Under the pieces are notes generated by a model. It saw only the letters and a list, made by a program, of their open reading frames with translations, had not been told where the DNA came from and searched no databases. The translations under genes were made by a program, and so were the position numbers. A DNA stretch of 38,336 nt. Origin: Palsa-872 sp036844615 (GTDB lineage Bacteria > Chloroflexota > Dormibacteria > Dormibacterales > Dormibacteraceae). The stretch lies in NCBI GenBank assembly GCA_036844615.1, contig DAIUFK010000014.1, positions 1 through 38,336 on the forward strand, read 5' to 3'. Positions 23,742-33,832 of the stretch are shown piece by piece (the stretch's first letter is position 1; the number at the start of each line of letters is the position of its first letter).

Positions 23742-25753
23742 CCCGGTTCGGGCGGGCGCGCGACTCGGACTGTTCTCATCAGGGCGGCGGAAGTCCCGAT
23801 GACCCAGGCGATTTCGAGCACGACGCGGATCCAGACAGGGCCGATCGGGGATGGCAGCATCACGATGCCGCTGTCGACCGCCTCGAGGATCGCGGAGATG
23901 CCGAGCAATAGGGTGACCAGAGCGAGCCCCCTTGTTGGGGCTGATCGAACCACTCCGAGCCAACCAATCCCGAGCAGTGCGATTGCTGGCGGGGCGAGGT
24001 GGTTGAGCTGTTCGGCTGACGAAAGGAAGAGAGCTGCGGCGCCCACGGCTGCCGCAGCAGCAGCCAGCAGTGCCAACGGGCCCGCCCGGCCTCTGCGCCG
24101 AAGCAGCGCGGCGAACAGGAGCAGCACGGCAATCAGCTGGAGGGCCGGAAAGACGCTCTGAGTCGTGAATGTCGGAGTCAGGACTCCTGGGCGCGGAGGC
24201 GTGTCGAACCAATCGCAGCCGGCAGGCAGCGTTTTCGTCTCGAGGCTGTACGTGGAGCAGTCGGCAAAGAGGAACAGCTTGTTGGGGTCGGAGATGAAGC
24301 GGCGCTGATAGCTGCCTGGACAGCTCGGCATGGTGATCGGTTCGACCGTGTCGGAGCTCGCGGTCTGCCAGCAGTTCCCGGCTCCTTCGCCGTCCCAGAA
24401 AAAGTCGATCCCGTTGGGAAGCCGCGTGCCCGCGGCGTCGACGCTCATATGGTTGGCCATGTAGCGGTTGTAATGCGATGACTCTCCTTGAGCCGGCAAT
24501 CGGTTGTCGCCTCTCGCAACGCCTGGAGCCCAGGTCTGGACGATGCCGATCTTCCAGTTGTCGTAGACCCAGTTGTCCCTGAACAGGTTGTAGTTCCCGC
24601 CGATGACAAGGACACCGGTGCCGACGGGAACCTGTACAGCGGGACACACGACGCCCTTTTCGATGCCTTGAAGGAGGAATGGGCGCGCGCATGTCCCATC
24701 GCGAACGTATTTGTAGTAGTCGGAGTTGTTGCTATGGATCAGGTTGTGCTCGAACAGCGCGTGGTTCTGTGGGAGCCCGGGATGGTTTGGGAAGAGGCTG
24801 TCCATCGAGGCGCCGCCCGTGTTGTGGTCGAACTCGTTGTCGTGAACCCAGACGGAGTCGCCTCCCGTCCCCGAATAGCCCAGCAGGTTGTCGTGGCTGT
24901 GACAGCCGGTCACCTCGATCGCGTATCTCGGCACGTCGAAGCCGCGTGCGGCGTTGATGTCGGAGGTGCCTCCGGGATAGACCCCCGAGTCGCCATTGCC
25001 GTATGCCTCGCATTTGGTGAAGAGGCCGTGGTCGGCGGCAAAAGAGAGGAATCCGTATTCGGTGTTCCATCGTCCAACCAACCTGTCGATGACGAAGCCG
25101 TCGACCTCGAGGACATAGATCGCGTTGAAGGTCGATCTCTCGGCTGTGAAGTTGCGGAGGTACAGGCCGTCGCTTCGATCGCCACGAATCACGTTGAGCT
25201 TCTGGAATTGGGCATCGAAGACCACATCAGACGGCGCGGCACCCGTGCCCTCGATCTGCAGGTCCTTGATCCCGAAGATACCGACCAGGTTCTGCTGGTG
25301 CGGGCAGGCCTTCTGCTGCTCGTAGCTGAGGATCTGGTAGCCCGCCAGCGCCCTTCTTGCCTGCAGGTGATTGCAGACATCTGACTCCGGCGCAAGACTG
25401 GGTTCTTCCTGGTACATGCCTGGCAGCACGTAGACGGTCGTCCCTGGACCGCTGACGTGATCCACCGCCGCCTGGAGATCGCGATACCCGCTGGTCAGGC
25501 ACTCCGCATAAAGCTGGAGGTTGGTCGCCCGCAGGTCAGCCGTGAAGCCTGCGATTCGGTTGGCAAAGTCGGCTGCGTCGTTCTTGCAGACGACAAGGTG
25601 CGGGCCGGCAGTGCGATACACGGGGACGCTCCCGGTACCGTCGGGCGTCGTGGTCGGGCGCTCGTCGTGGGCGTAGCCGGCGGCCGGCATGAGCGCAGCG
25701 ATTGCGGTTGCCACCAGGACAGGCAGGAGTCGAGAGGCGCGGCGGCGCAGCAC
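23738..25753 (-). CDS. Secreted parallel beta-helix protein with C-terminal membrane domain
   Basis: The protein has 671 residues. A signal peptide (RRRASRLLPVLVATAIAALMPAAGYA, described by position 3-28) is followed by a long right-handed beta-helix region (about 90-450). That region is rich in N, G, D and H and has pectate-lyase-like turns (NAIYVLEVDGFVIDRLVGRW, GGNYNLFRDNWVYDNW). Paired cysteines suggest disulfides outside the cell. From about residue 515 to 655 come about five hydrophobic helices, so the helix domain is probably tethered to the membrane outer face. Such folds bind or cleave polysaccharides, but no catalytic set is obvious. It starts at GTG 25753, 20 bases after the hemH stop on the same strand. 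It could be the last gene of the hem operon, though a link to heme is not evident. Confidence 0.75.
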   Translation of the reverse strand: MLRRRASRLLPVLVATAIAALMPAAGYAHDERPTTTPDGTGSVPVYRTAGPHLVVCKNDAADFANRIAGFTADLRATNLQLYAECLTSGYRDLQAAVDHVSGPGTTVYVLPGMYQEEPSLAPESDVCNHLQARRALAGYQILSYEQQKACPHQQNLVGIFGIKDLQIEGTGAAPSDVVFDAQFQKLNVIRGDRSDGLYLRNFTAERSTFNAIYVLEVDGFVIDRLVGRWNTEYGFLSFAADHGLFTKCEAYGNGDSGVYPGGTSDINAARGFDVPRYAIEVTGCHSHDNLLGYSGTGGDSVWVHDNEFDHNTGGASMDSLFPNHPGLPQNHALFEHNLIHSNNSDYYKYVRDGTCARPFLLQGIEKGVVCPAVQVPVGTGVLVIGGNYNLFRDNWVYDNWKIGIVQTWAPGVARGDNRLPAQGESSHYNRYMANHMSVDAAGTRLPNGIDFFWDGEGAGNCWQTASSDTVEPITMPSCPGSYQRRFISDPNKLFLFADCSTYSLETKTLPAGCDWFDTPPRPGVLTPTFTTQSVFPALQLIAVLLLFAALLRRRGRAGPLALLAAAAAAVGAAALFLSSAEQLNHLAPPAIALLGIGWLGVVRSAPTRGLALVTLLLGISAILEAVDSGIVMLPSPIGPVWIRVVLEIAWVIGTSAALMRTVRVARPPEPG

Positions 25754-25773
25754 GCGTGCAACTATCGCACGCG

Positions 25774-26640
25774 CTAACTCAAGGCATCGCGCACCGTTGT
25801 TGCCAGCGCCTGCACGAACTCCGGTCTCGTGTTGAAAGAGGTCGTGCGCCGAATCCTGATGCCCTTGGAGCGAGCGAAGGATTGAGCCTCGACGTCGAGG
25901 TCGTAAAGGATCTCCAGGTGGTCGGCGACGAAGCCGATCGGGCAGACGAGCACATCGCGAGCGCCCGAGTGCTCAATTGCGTCCAGCAGGTCCGGACCGA
26001 GCCACGGCTCGCCGGTTGTGCTGGCCGACTGGAATGCGAACTCCCACTCCGGCAGGGTCATGCCCTCTTCCACCAACCTGCAGCTTTCGAGGAGCCGATC
26101 ACGGTAGCCGTCCCCCTCCGCAATGATCCGCGCAGGCAAGCTGTGCGCTGTGAAGAAGAGACGCTCAGGCCATGACTCCGTGAGGGCCTCCGACAGAACA
26201 GTGCGCACGGCGCCGATGAATCCGGGATGGTCGTGGAAGCCGGGTATGAACACGAGCTCCCCGTCCCAGGCTTCCGCCAGCTTTCGCTTGTACCCACCGA
26301 CGCTCATGTCAGCGAAGTGGGGCGCCAGCGGCAGGCCGACCAGGCGCTTGATTCCGGCCTTCCTCGCCTCCGCCGCCCCGTCCGCTATGAACGGCGCAGC
26401 ATGCTTCATGCCGACAAAGGTCGGCAGACCAAGCTGCTCGCCGAGCGCGGCGGCCTGAGCGCGCGTGATCGACGTCAGCGGTGAGCCGCCGATCGCCCGA
26501 TAACGTGCGGTCAGCTCATCGAGGGCTTCTGCCGATGGCTTGCGCCCACCGCGGACGTGCGTGTAGTACGCCTCGATGTCAGCCTCCGTCGGCGGGCTGC
26601 CGTACGCCATGCACAGCACCCCGACCCTGGTCTCAGGCAA
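25774..26640 (-). CDS. hemH: Ferrochelatase (coproporphyrin ferrochelatase type)
   Basis: It inserts ferrous iron into a porphyrin. Because hemQ lies in the same operon, the likely substrate is coproporphyrin III, giving coproheme (CpfC activity). The product is 288 residues, a little shorter than the usual 310-330. Catalytic His166 sits in FTAHSLP and the conserved Glu243 in VADHLEILYDLD. YTHVRGGRKPS and RYRAIGGSPL near the N-terminus are standard. The start is TTG at 26640; it overlaps the end of hemE by eight bases. It is the last recognisable heme gene of the operon. Confidence 0.92.
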   Translation of the reverse strand: MPETRVGVLCMAYGSPPTEADIEAYYTHVRGGRKPSAEALDELTARYRAIGGSPLTSITRAQAAALGEQLGLPTFVGMKHAAPFIADGAAEARKAGIKRLVGLPLAPHFADMSVGGYKRKLAEAWDGELVFIPGFHDHPGFIGAVRTVLSEALTESWPERLFFTAHSLPARIIAEGDGYRDRLLESCRLVEEGMTLPEWEFAFQSASTTGEPWLGPDLLDAIEHSGARDVLVCPIGFVADHLEILYDLDVEAQSFARSKGIRIRRTTSFNTRPEFVQALATTVRDALS

Positions 26641-27657
26641 CGCGAGCGACCTCCCATTCGTGAACTGTTTCGATCAGCAGCTGCAGGTTTTCGAGTTGCG
26701 TGGCGGGCAGCACGCCATGGCCGAGGTTGAAGATGTGACCGGGACGACCTCCGGCGCGCCGAAGCACGTCGATGGCTCGCGCGCGAACGAGGTCCGGCGG
26801 ACCGAGCAGCACCGCCGGGTCGAGGTTGCCCTGCACGCCACGATCACTGCCGACCCGCTCCCAACCGCGGTCGAGTGGCACCCGCCAGTCGAGCGAGACG
26901 ACGTCCGGACCGGCTGACGAAATGGACTCCAGCAATCCTGCGGTGTTGGTGCCGAAATGGATGCGTGGCACGCCGAGCGAGGCGAGCGCATCGAAGATGG
27001 CGCGAGTGTGGGGAAGCACGCGCGCCTCATAGTCCTCGAGCGCGAGCGCGCCGGCCCAGGAATCGAAGAGCTGAATGGCTTCGGCACCCGCGGCGACCTG
27101 AGCCTCGAGATAACCGGTCATCGTCACCGCCAGCTTTCCGAGCAGCTCGTCGAATGCCGCGGGCTCGGAGTACATGAAAGCTTTGACCTTGGCAAAGTCA
27201 CGGCTCGGCCGCCCCTCGATCAGATAGCTGGCGAGCGTGAACGGAGCGCCGGCGAAGCAGATCACAGGCACAGGCGAGGAGGCCACCACCTGCCGTACTG
27301 CCGCGATCACCTCAGGTGCTGCCTCATCGCCTGTCGGTATGCGTAGCCGTTCGACGCCGGCTGGGCTTGATATCGGGTCGGCGAGGACAGGTCCGACGTT
27401 CTCGACCAGCTCGAAGTCGACACCCATGCCCCGCAGGGGCAGCATGATGTCCGCGAACATCACCGCCGCGTCGACACCAAGCCTGCGAACCGGCTGCAAC
27501 GTCACCTCTGCGCACAGCTCCGGCTGAGCGACGATCTCGACAAGGCTCCAGCGTTCGCGCAGCTTGCGGTACTCGGGAAGCGATCGGCCTGCCTGCCGCA
27601 TCAGCCAGACCGGAGTCACGTCCACCGGCCGGCGGTTAGCGGCGTCTAGGAAGCGGC

Positions 27658-27661
<4 letters not shown>
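26633..27661 (-). CDS. hemE: Uroporphyrinogen decarboxylase
   Basis: It converts uroporphyrinogen III to coproporphyrinogen III in the cytosol. With the TTG at 27661 it is 342 residues, the family norm. The N-terminal PVWLMRQAGRSLPEYR carries the substrate-binding arginines, and Asp71 in MFADIMLPL is the catalytic aspartate. FGTNTAGLL and the C-terminal FNLGHGVLPAT complete the signature. A longer frame up to 27805 exists, but its extra 48 residues lie inside hemL and match nothing. The TTG overlaps the hemL stop (AGTTGAG), the same arrangement as at the adk start. Translation is probably coupled on both sides. Confidence 0.93.
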
Positions 27662-28904
<1,243 letters not shown>

Positions 28905-28908
<4 letters not shown>

Positions 28909-29582
28909 GTAGCTCCGAGAAGCGCGGTGATCTCTTCGATCGGGCGGTGAATTCCAGTGAGGAGAGGCGTGTCACGGATCGTGGATCGCCTGCTGTCGGT
29001 CCCACGCAGCGCGCGCACGAGCTCGCCAAACTTGGGCAGGTCGTCGGTCTCGTAGGCCACCAGGAAGTCCATGTCGTCGATGCCGAAGCTGTAGGCGAGC
29101 AGCTGGCGGACCTCGGGGAAATCGTGCCCGACCCGCATGTGCTCGTTCATGATCCCCTGGCGGGCTTCGCGCGCGAGCAGATACCAGTCGGTGCTCTTTG
29201 TGAACGGATACACGATCAGGTAGCGAGACCGTTCGCCTGCGAATAGCGATTGTTCCTGAGGGGTCGGTTTCTTGACGTATTGCGAGGGCTGGATGATGCC
29301 GAGGAAGCTCTCCCGGACCTTCATCCACTGACCCATCCCTGTCCGCAGCACCGAGGATGACCTCTCTTCGAGCGCTTCCAACGAAGGCGCAAGGCTCCAT
29401 AGCAGCAGGTCCGTGCCGGGCTGGAGACCCACCATCGAGTAGGCGAACGTGGTGACGTCGGACTCGGCGCCGACGGCCGCCGCAAGCTCGCTCGCCGATT
29501 GGCACCGCTCCTCCCGAGGTAGCCGGCGCCAGGCAGCGTCGAGGCCGAGCGCTAGAGCGTGAACGTAGCGCCTGTCGGTCAT
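28905..29582 (-). CDS. hemQ: Coproheme decarboxylase (HemQ/ChdC, chlorite-dismutase family)
   Basis: It decarboxylates coproheme to heme b, the last step of the coproporphyrin-dependent pathway. The 225-residue length fits the family. YLIVYPFTKSTDWYLL holds the catalytic Tyr125, and NEHMRVGHDFPEVRQL supplies the probable axial His148. The SFGIDDMDFLVAYETDD stretch is a family hallmark. Its place between hemB and hemL supports heme synthesis over chlorite detoxification. ATG 29582 overlaps the hemB stop by four bases. Confidence 0.9.
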
Positions 29583-30589
29583 CGGCTCTCCCTCAACCAG
29601 GCCGCTGCGTCAGCGGCGAAATAGGTGATCACGATCCCGGCCCCCGCGCGCACAATGGCGGTCAGCGTCTCGAGGATTGCGGCACGGCGGTCGATCCAAC
29701 CGCGATCTGCCGCCGCCTCGATCATCGCCGCCTCCCCGCTCACCTGGTAGGCGGCAAGCGTCAGATCGAACCTGTCGCGCGCACGCGACAGCAGGTCGAG
29801 CGAGGTGATTGCGGGCTTCACCATCAGGATGTCGGCTCCCTCGCGCGCATCAAGCTCCATCTCTCTCAGCGCCTCGCGCCCATTTGCGGAATCCATCTGG
29901 TACGACCTGCGGTCGCCGAAGCTCGGCGTCGAGCCTGCCGCCTCGCGAAACGGGCCGTAGAACGTGGATGCGTGCTTGGAGGCGTAGGCCATGATGGCGG
30001 CCCCTTCAAGGCCTGCCCCGTCGAGCCCAGACCGCAGCGCAGCGACCTGGCCGTCCATCATCGCGCTCGGGCCGACAATGTCGGCCCCGGCCTCGGCGTA
30101 CGCAATCGCCGCTTCGGCCAGCAGCGGCAGGGTGGCGTCGTTGTCCACCCGCTCACCGTCAAGCACTCCGCAGTGCCCGTGGGTCGTGTACTCGCAGAGG
30201 CAGACGTCGGCGATAAGAACGAGCGGCAGCTTCTCTTGCTTCAGCACCCTGAGCGTCTCCGCTACGGGGCCCTGGCGGTCCGCTGCCGCTCGCCCTTCGG
30301 GATCCTTGGCGTCGGGGATTCCGAACAGCAGGACGGCGCCCACGCCGAGGCCTGCAAGGCGGTGAGCTTCGGCGACCGCGAGCTCCGGGCTGAGGCGGGC
30401 ATGTCCCTTCAGCGACGAGATCTCGTCGCGGCGACCACGCCCCGACACCACGAAAAGGGGCGCGACCAGCTGGTTGGGATCGAGCCGGGTCTCACGCACG
30501 AGCCCGCGCAACGGGGCAGTGGACCTCAGGCGTCGAGGGCGCTCGTTGCCGGGGGTGTCGACGGCTCGGGCGGCTAACAGTTCACGCAC
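29579..30589 (-). CDS. hemB: Delta-aminolevulinic acid dehydratase (porphobilinogen synthase)
   Basis: It condenses two 5-aminolevulinates to porphobilinogen. The product has 336 residues. The zinc-type cysteine cluster DVCLCEYTTHGHCG (Cys130, Cys132, Cys140) is complete. The Schiff-base lysines are Lys205 in YASKHASTFYGPF and Lys258 in MVKPA. The start is GTG at 30589 with GAGGAG upstream; it overlaps the hemD end by eight bases. The variant is therefore Zn-dependent rather than the Mg-only (Asp-rich) form. Confidence 0.95.
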   Translation of the reverse strand: MRELLAARAVDTPGNERPRRLRSTAPLRGLVRETRLDPNQLVAPLFVVSGRGRRDEISSLKGHARLSPELAVAEAHRLAGLGVGAVLLFGIPDAKDPEGRAAADRQGPVAETLRVLKQEKLPLVLIADVCLCEYTTHGHCGVLDGERVDNDATLPLLAEAAIAYAEAGADIVGPSAMMDGQVAALRSGLDGAGLEGAAIMAYASKHASTFYGPFREAAGSTPSFGDRRSYQMDSANGREALREMELDAREGADILMVKPAITSLDLLSRARDRFDLTLAAYQVSGEAAMIEAAADRGWIDRRAAILETLTAIVRAGAGIVITYFAADAAAWLRESR

Positions 30590-31289
30590 GGTGTTTCTCC
30601 TCGACGGGAATGGCGGCCGAGACAGCGGCCACTAGGGCTGCTGCGCTCTGCGTTTCGGCCTCGGCGATAACACGGAATCCGAGCTGCCTTGCGACCTCTG
30701 AGGTGCGGGGTCCGATGGTGATCGCCGGCCAGGTGGTGCCGCCGCCGAGAGCTGCATATCCACGCACTGCCGAGCCTGATGCAAAGACGATTGCCGCGAG
30801 GTCGACATCGCCAAGCGCTGTTCGGAGCGGCACCGCCGAGGACGCGGGGCCCTCGATTGTCAGGTATGCAATGAGCTCCTCGACCGCTGCGCCTCGCTCC
30901 CGCAAACGTTCGGGAAGAACCGGAGCCGCAGCCGACGCTCTCACCAGCAGCACGCGCTTTCCCTTGACGTCTGGCAGTGCGTTCGCGAGGGCGAGCCCGT
31001 CCGCCTCATCCGGCACGAGCGCAGGCTCGACACCGGCGGCGCGCAGGGCCCGAGCAGTGGCCGTCCCGACCGCCGCCCACCGCGGCCCTGACGGAAATGC
31101 GGTGAGCGCGCCGACACCGGTTGCGCTGGTGACGACCACCCAGTCATACGCCGTCAGGTCTGGCCTTTCGAAGTCAAGCGCCTGGGTGCCTACGGTCGGG
31201 ACCGCGTGAACGCGGTAGCCAGCTGCCTCCAGCGCACCGACCAGGGGATCACGCTCCCCGCCGGGGCGAGTCACGAGGACTGCGGTCAC
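30582..31289 (-). CDS. hemD: Uroporphyrinogen-III synthase
   Basis: It closes and flips hydroxymethylbilane to uroporphyrinogen III. The protein of 235 residues has weak overall conservation, as is normal for HemD. Recognisable features are the TRPGGERDPLVGALEAAGY opening, DWVVVTSATGV (about 50-60), AAVGTATARALRAAGV, and the C-terminal FASGSAVRGYAALG with ITIGPRTSEVARQLGFRV. The operon position between hemC and hemB is decisive. GTG 31289 overlaps the hemC stop. Confidence 0.88.
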   Translation of the reverse strand: MTAVLVTRPGGERDPLVGALEAAGYRVHAVPTVGTQALDFERPDLTAYDWVVVTSATGVGALTAFPSGPRWAAVGTATARALRAAGVEPALVPDEADGLALANALPDVKGKRVLLVRASAAAPVLPERLRERGAAVEELIAYLTIEGPASSAVPLRTALGDVDLAAIVFASGSAVRGYAALGGGTTWPAITIGPRTSEVARQLGFRVIAEAETQSAAALVAAVSAAIPVEEKHRA

Positions 31290-32170
31290 CTGAGCGCCAC
31301 CTCGGCGACCAGGCGCCGCCCGGCGGCAGCGGCCAGCTCCAATGCATCCTCGCGGGTGCCTTCGAGGTGCTCGACACGTTTCCCGCTGCCATCGCTGTTG
31401 ACGCCCGCTACCAGCAGGGTGAACGAGTCTCCATCAACGGTCGCCAGGGCGCCGACCGGGGCGCGGCAGGTGCCTCCCGTCGCTTTCAAAACCTCTCGCT
31501 CGATCTCCACCGCCAGCCGGACAGAGGGCAGATCCAACGAACCGAGCAGTCGGAGCAGCTCGCCATCCGATCGGCGGGCCTGCACCGCCAGCGCGCCCTG
31601 CGCGGGCGCCGGAGCGAGCACCTCAGGTTCGATTCGCTGGTCGATCCGATCGCCGCTTCCGAGGCGGTCGATGCCGGCCGCCGCCAGCACCACCGCATCG
31701 ACCTCGCCCCGATCGAGGCGCTGAAGGCGCGAATCGACGTTGCCGTGCAGCGGAACTACGTGTAGATCGGGTCGCGCCGCCAGGATGAATCCGGCCCGTC
31801 TCGGGCTGTCGGTGCCGACCGTGGCGCCCGGTCGCAGCACCCCCAACGATTGGTCGCCATCGCGTGTGATCAGGACGTCGCGTGGATCGGCGCGTTCCGG
31901 ATACGCCCCGATCAGCAGCTCAGGGTCTTCGTCAAGAGGTATGTCCTTGGCGCTGTGCACCGCGATATCGATCTCCCCGGCGATCAGAGCGCGTGCAAGC
32001 GCCGCCACGAACACGCCCTCGCCCGGCGACATGTCGACTGGACGAACGTCGCCCTCGGTGACGATGCGAACCACCCCGACCTCGTGACCCTCCTCGCGGA
32101 GCCGGCGCGCGAAGAGCTCGCTCTGTACGAGCGCCAGTCGTGAGCCTCGCGTGCCCAACCTGATCTTCAT
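31286..32170 (-). CDS. hemC: Hydroxymethylbilane synthase (porphobilinogen deaminase)
   Basis: It polymerises four porphobilinogens to hydroxymethylbilane using a covalent dipyrromethane cofactor. The 294-residue length is normal. KIRLGTRGSRLALVQS is the standard opening. Asp76 in HSAKDIP is the catalytic aspartate, and Cys235 in GGTCRAPVGA holds the cofactor. LHGNVDSRLQRL supplies binding arginines. The ATG overlaps the hemA stop by four bases. Confidence 0.95.
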   Translation of the reverse strand: MKIRLGTRGSRLALVQSELFARRLREEGHEVGVVRIVTEGDVRPVDMSPGEGVFVAALARALIAGEIDIAVHSAKDIPLDEDPELLIGAYPERADPRDVLITRDGDQSLGVLRPGATVGTDSPRRAGFILAARPDLHVVPLHGNVDSRLQRLDRGEVDAVVLAAAGIDRLGSGDRIDQRIEPEVLAPAPAQGALAVQARRSDGELLRLLGSLDLPSVRLAVEIEREVLKATGGTCRAPVGALATVDGDSFTLLVAGVNSDGSGKRVEHLEGTREDALELAAAAGRRLVAEVALR

Positions 32171-33063
32171 GTGCCGCTCTCCAGCCAGCGGACGTACTCG
32201 GTAGTCTTTGCATCGACCACTCGGTCGGCCTCGTCGATGTAAGCGCGGGGAACAGACTCGGTGCGGACGTACAGGTCGTCGATGCCGAGAAAGCTGCCAT
32301 TGAGGCGCGCACGGACGGACGCTGGGACCGCAGTGGGCGCGGAGATGTCAGCGATCGGCGGGAGCTCGCCTTTCAGCAGCTGGAGCTCGTGCCAAACACC
32401 TGCGAGCGCAACCACGACGCCTGCGCTCCGTGGTGCCAGCACAGCGGCGTCAGCCAGGCCGATGCCGCGTCCGTCGTACACCTTCGCGAGGCGGCGAGCC
32501 CTGCCGGCGTCGCGGCTTGCGATGGTGACGTCAGCCCCCGCCCGCTTGGCGGCATGGGCAAGCGACGAGCCCATGCGGCCCGCGCCCGCCACGATGACTA
32601 TGCGGTCGGCGAGCCTCGACCTCTGTTCCAACCAGGCCACCGCTCTCTGTGCGAGGTTGCCGCTCGAAGCCGTCCGCCCGGCGCGAGCACGCCTTCCTAC
32701 CGCGATGGCTGTTTCGAAGAGCCGCTGCAACCGGCCGTCAAGCGACCGAGTGGCGAGCGCGTGTGCCAGGTCTTCGCGCACCTGGTGCAGGACCTCGTCC
32801 TCGCCGATGATCGCGCTCTCCAATCCTGCAGCGACCCGCATGAGGTGCCGAACGGCCCCCTCGCCGGCTTCAACCTGGAGTGGCGTTTCGAGGTCGGGCA
32901 TGGCGCCGAACCCGTAGAGCTCGACCCTATGGCATGTCTTCAGCAGAAGCCAATCCGCGTGAGCGCCGATCTTCGCGTCCAGCGACTGCGCGAGCCGTTC
33001 GCGTTCGTCTGCGCCGGCGGTGTCGGCCTGAACCGACATCAACCAGGGCGCCTGACCGGACAT
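32167..33063 (-). CDS. hemA: Glutamyl-tRNA reductase, short form lacking the dimerisation domain
   Basis: It reduces glutamyl-tRNA to glutamate-1-semialdehyde, the entry step of the C5 route. The product is only 298 residues; the family is usually 400-450. The catalytic domain is present: Cys44 in LLKTCHRVELYG (the common Asn after Cys is His) and ESAIIGEDEVLHQVRE (about 82-97). The NADPH domain has GAGRMG (160-165). The protein stops in the spinal helix (ADRVVDAKTTEYVRWLES), so the C-terminal dimerisation domain is missing. The stop overlaps the hemC start in clean operon fashion, which argues against decay. The ATG at 33063 overlaps the regulator stop (TGATG); the frame upstream of it has no reductase homology. 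Confidence 0.88.
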   Translation of the reverse strand: MSGQAPWLMSVQADTAGADERERLAQSLDAKIGAHADWLLLKTCHRVELYGFGAMPDLETPLQVEAGEGAVRHLMRVAAGLESAIIGEDEVLHQVREDLAHALATRSLDGRLQRLFETAIAVGRRARAGRTASSGNLAQRAVAWLEQRSRLADRIVIVAGAGRMGSSLAHAAKRAGADVTIASRDAGRARRLAKVYDGRGIGLADAAVLAPRSAGVVVALAGVWHELQLLKGELPPIADISAPTAVPASVRARLNGSFLGIDDLYVRTESVPRAYIDEADRVVDAKTTEYVRWLESGT

Positions 33064-33707
33064 CAGGCGTGGCCCGAGTGGCCGTTCATCAGCGCCACGA
33101 GGAGCCGATCGGCAGCGTGTTCGGCCTCGACGAGCAGCGCGGTGGCCTCCCGCGTGTCGAGCCGCCTGCGCCTTGCCATCACCGCGAGCTCGCCGATGAA
33201 GGCAGCGCGAAATCGAACGAACGCTTCGACCGTCTCTGAGAGCGACGCCCCCAGGGCTGCCGCGCGACGGCCGTACTCCGCGGCAGAGGTGGCAACCTCG
33301 GCAAGCCTGCCCATCGGCCGGTTCGCGCTGTCCTCGTCGAGGTGCTCGAGCAGCATCGAGAGCAAGCGGTGGCCGCGCTCCCGAAATTCGGCCCTCTCTT
33401 CGTCCGACAATCCCGCGAGCCACGGCGGCGGAGACGGCCGGCCTGGAGGTTTCGCTCGCCTGTAGACGCGTGCAACTCGCGTTGCTGTCACGTTGACTCC
33501 GGCCAATGCAGGCCTGCGCCGCGATCGAGGCACGAGGTTCTCGATCGCCTCCCGCGGAAAGCGACGGTGACCGCCTGGCGTGACGAAGGCTGCTACATCT
33601 CCCTGGTCCGCCCATCGCCGCAAGGTTGCCGGCGTGATGCCGAGCATGCGACTGGCCTCCCCCAGGCTCAGCCACGGCGAACGGGTTCCCGGCGTTAGAG
33701 CTCCCAC
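33063..33707 (-). CDS. HTH (MerR/excisionase-like) regulator heading the hem operon
   Basis: The protein of 214 residues has a winged-helix MerR/excisionase-type DNA-binding part at about 12-60 (SLGEASRMLGITPATLRRWADQGDVAAF, then TPGGHRRFPREAIENL). A basic, proline-rich linker (60-95) leads to an all-helical C-terminal domain (about 98-210) rich in Leu, Ala, Arg and Glu. That domain resembles the sensor-like helical bundles of RsbR-type proteins only vaguely. There are few cysteines or CP motifs, so heme sensing through a heme-regulatory motif is not supported; histidines are present. It is the first gene of the operon, and the hemA start overlaps its stop, so it probably controls its own operon. 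The start is GTG 33707 with a CAGG upstream. Confidence 0.75.
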   Translation of the reverse strand: MGALTPGTRSPWLSLGEASRMLGITPATLRRWADQGDVAAFVTPGGHRRFPREAIENLVPRSRRRPALAGVNVTATRVARVYRRAKPPGRPSPPPWLAGLSDEERAEFRERGHRLLSMLLEHLDEDSANRPMGRLAEVATSAAEYGRRAAALGASLSETVEAFVRFRAAFIGELAVMARRRRLDTREATALLVEAEHAADRLLVALMNGHSGHA

Positions 33708-33718
33708 CCTGGTGGCAA

Positions 33719-33747
33719 ATTATGACGAAAACTGCCGATAGCTATCG
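33719..33747 (-). promoter_or_regulatory. hem operon promoter with 12-base palindromic operator
   Basis: On the minus strand a -10-like CATAAT (33724-33719) precedes the regulator GTG by 11 bases. CGATAGCTATCG at 33736-33747 is a perfect palindrome, merging into a second one, TATCGATA (33743-33750). It covers the place of the -35 element, for which no good match is seen. That fits a promoter governed by a bound activator or repressor, most simply the HTH protein encoded next. Confidence 0.5.
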
Positions 33748-33788
33748 ATATCTTGCGCGGCACTTGACTGCGCCAGATGCAAATGGGT

Positions 33789-33813
33789 GGAGGGCGGCAT
33801 GCAGCCGCCCTCC
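33789..33813 (-). terminator. Terminator hairpin after the TIGR03118-type gene
   Basis: GGAGGGCGGC-N5-GCCGCCCTCC is a perfect 10-base stem about 20 bases past the stop at 33833. In the minus direction it is followed by ACCCATTT, a weak T-tract. It should separate this gene from the hem operon. Confidence 0.65.
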
Positions 33814-33832
33814 TCACTCGTCCAGTTCCAGG

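Noticed and set aside
24488..25384. Plus-strand frame opposite the beta-helix gene
   Set aside because: Val-rich antisense shadow; the minus strand has signal peptide and repeats.
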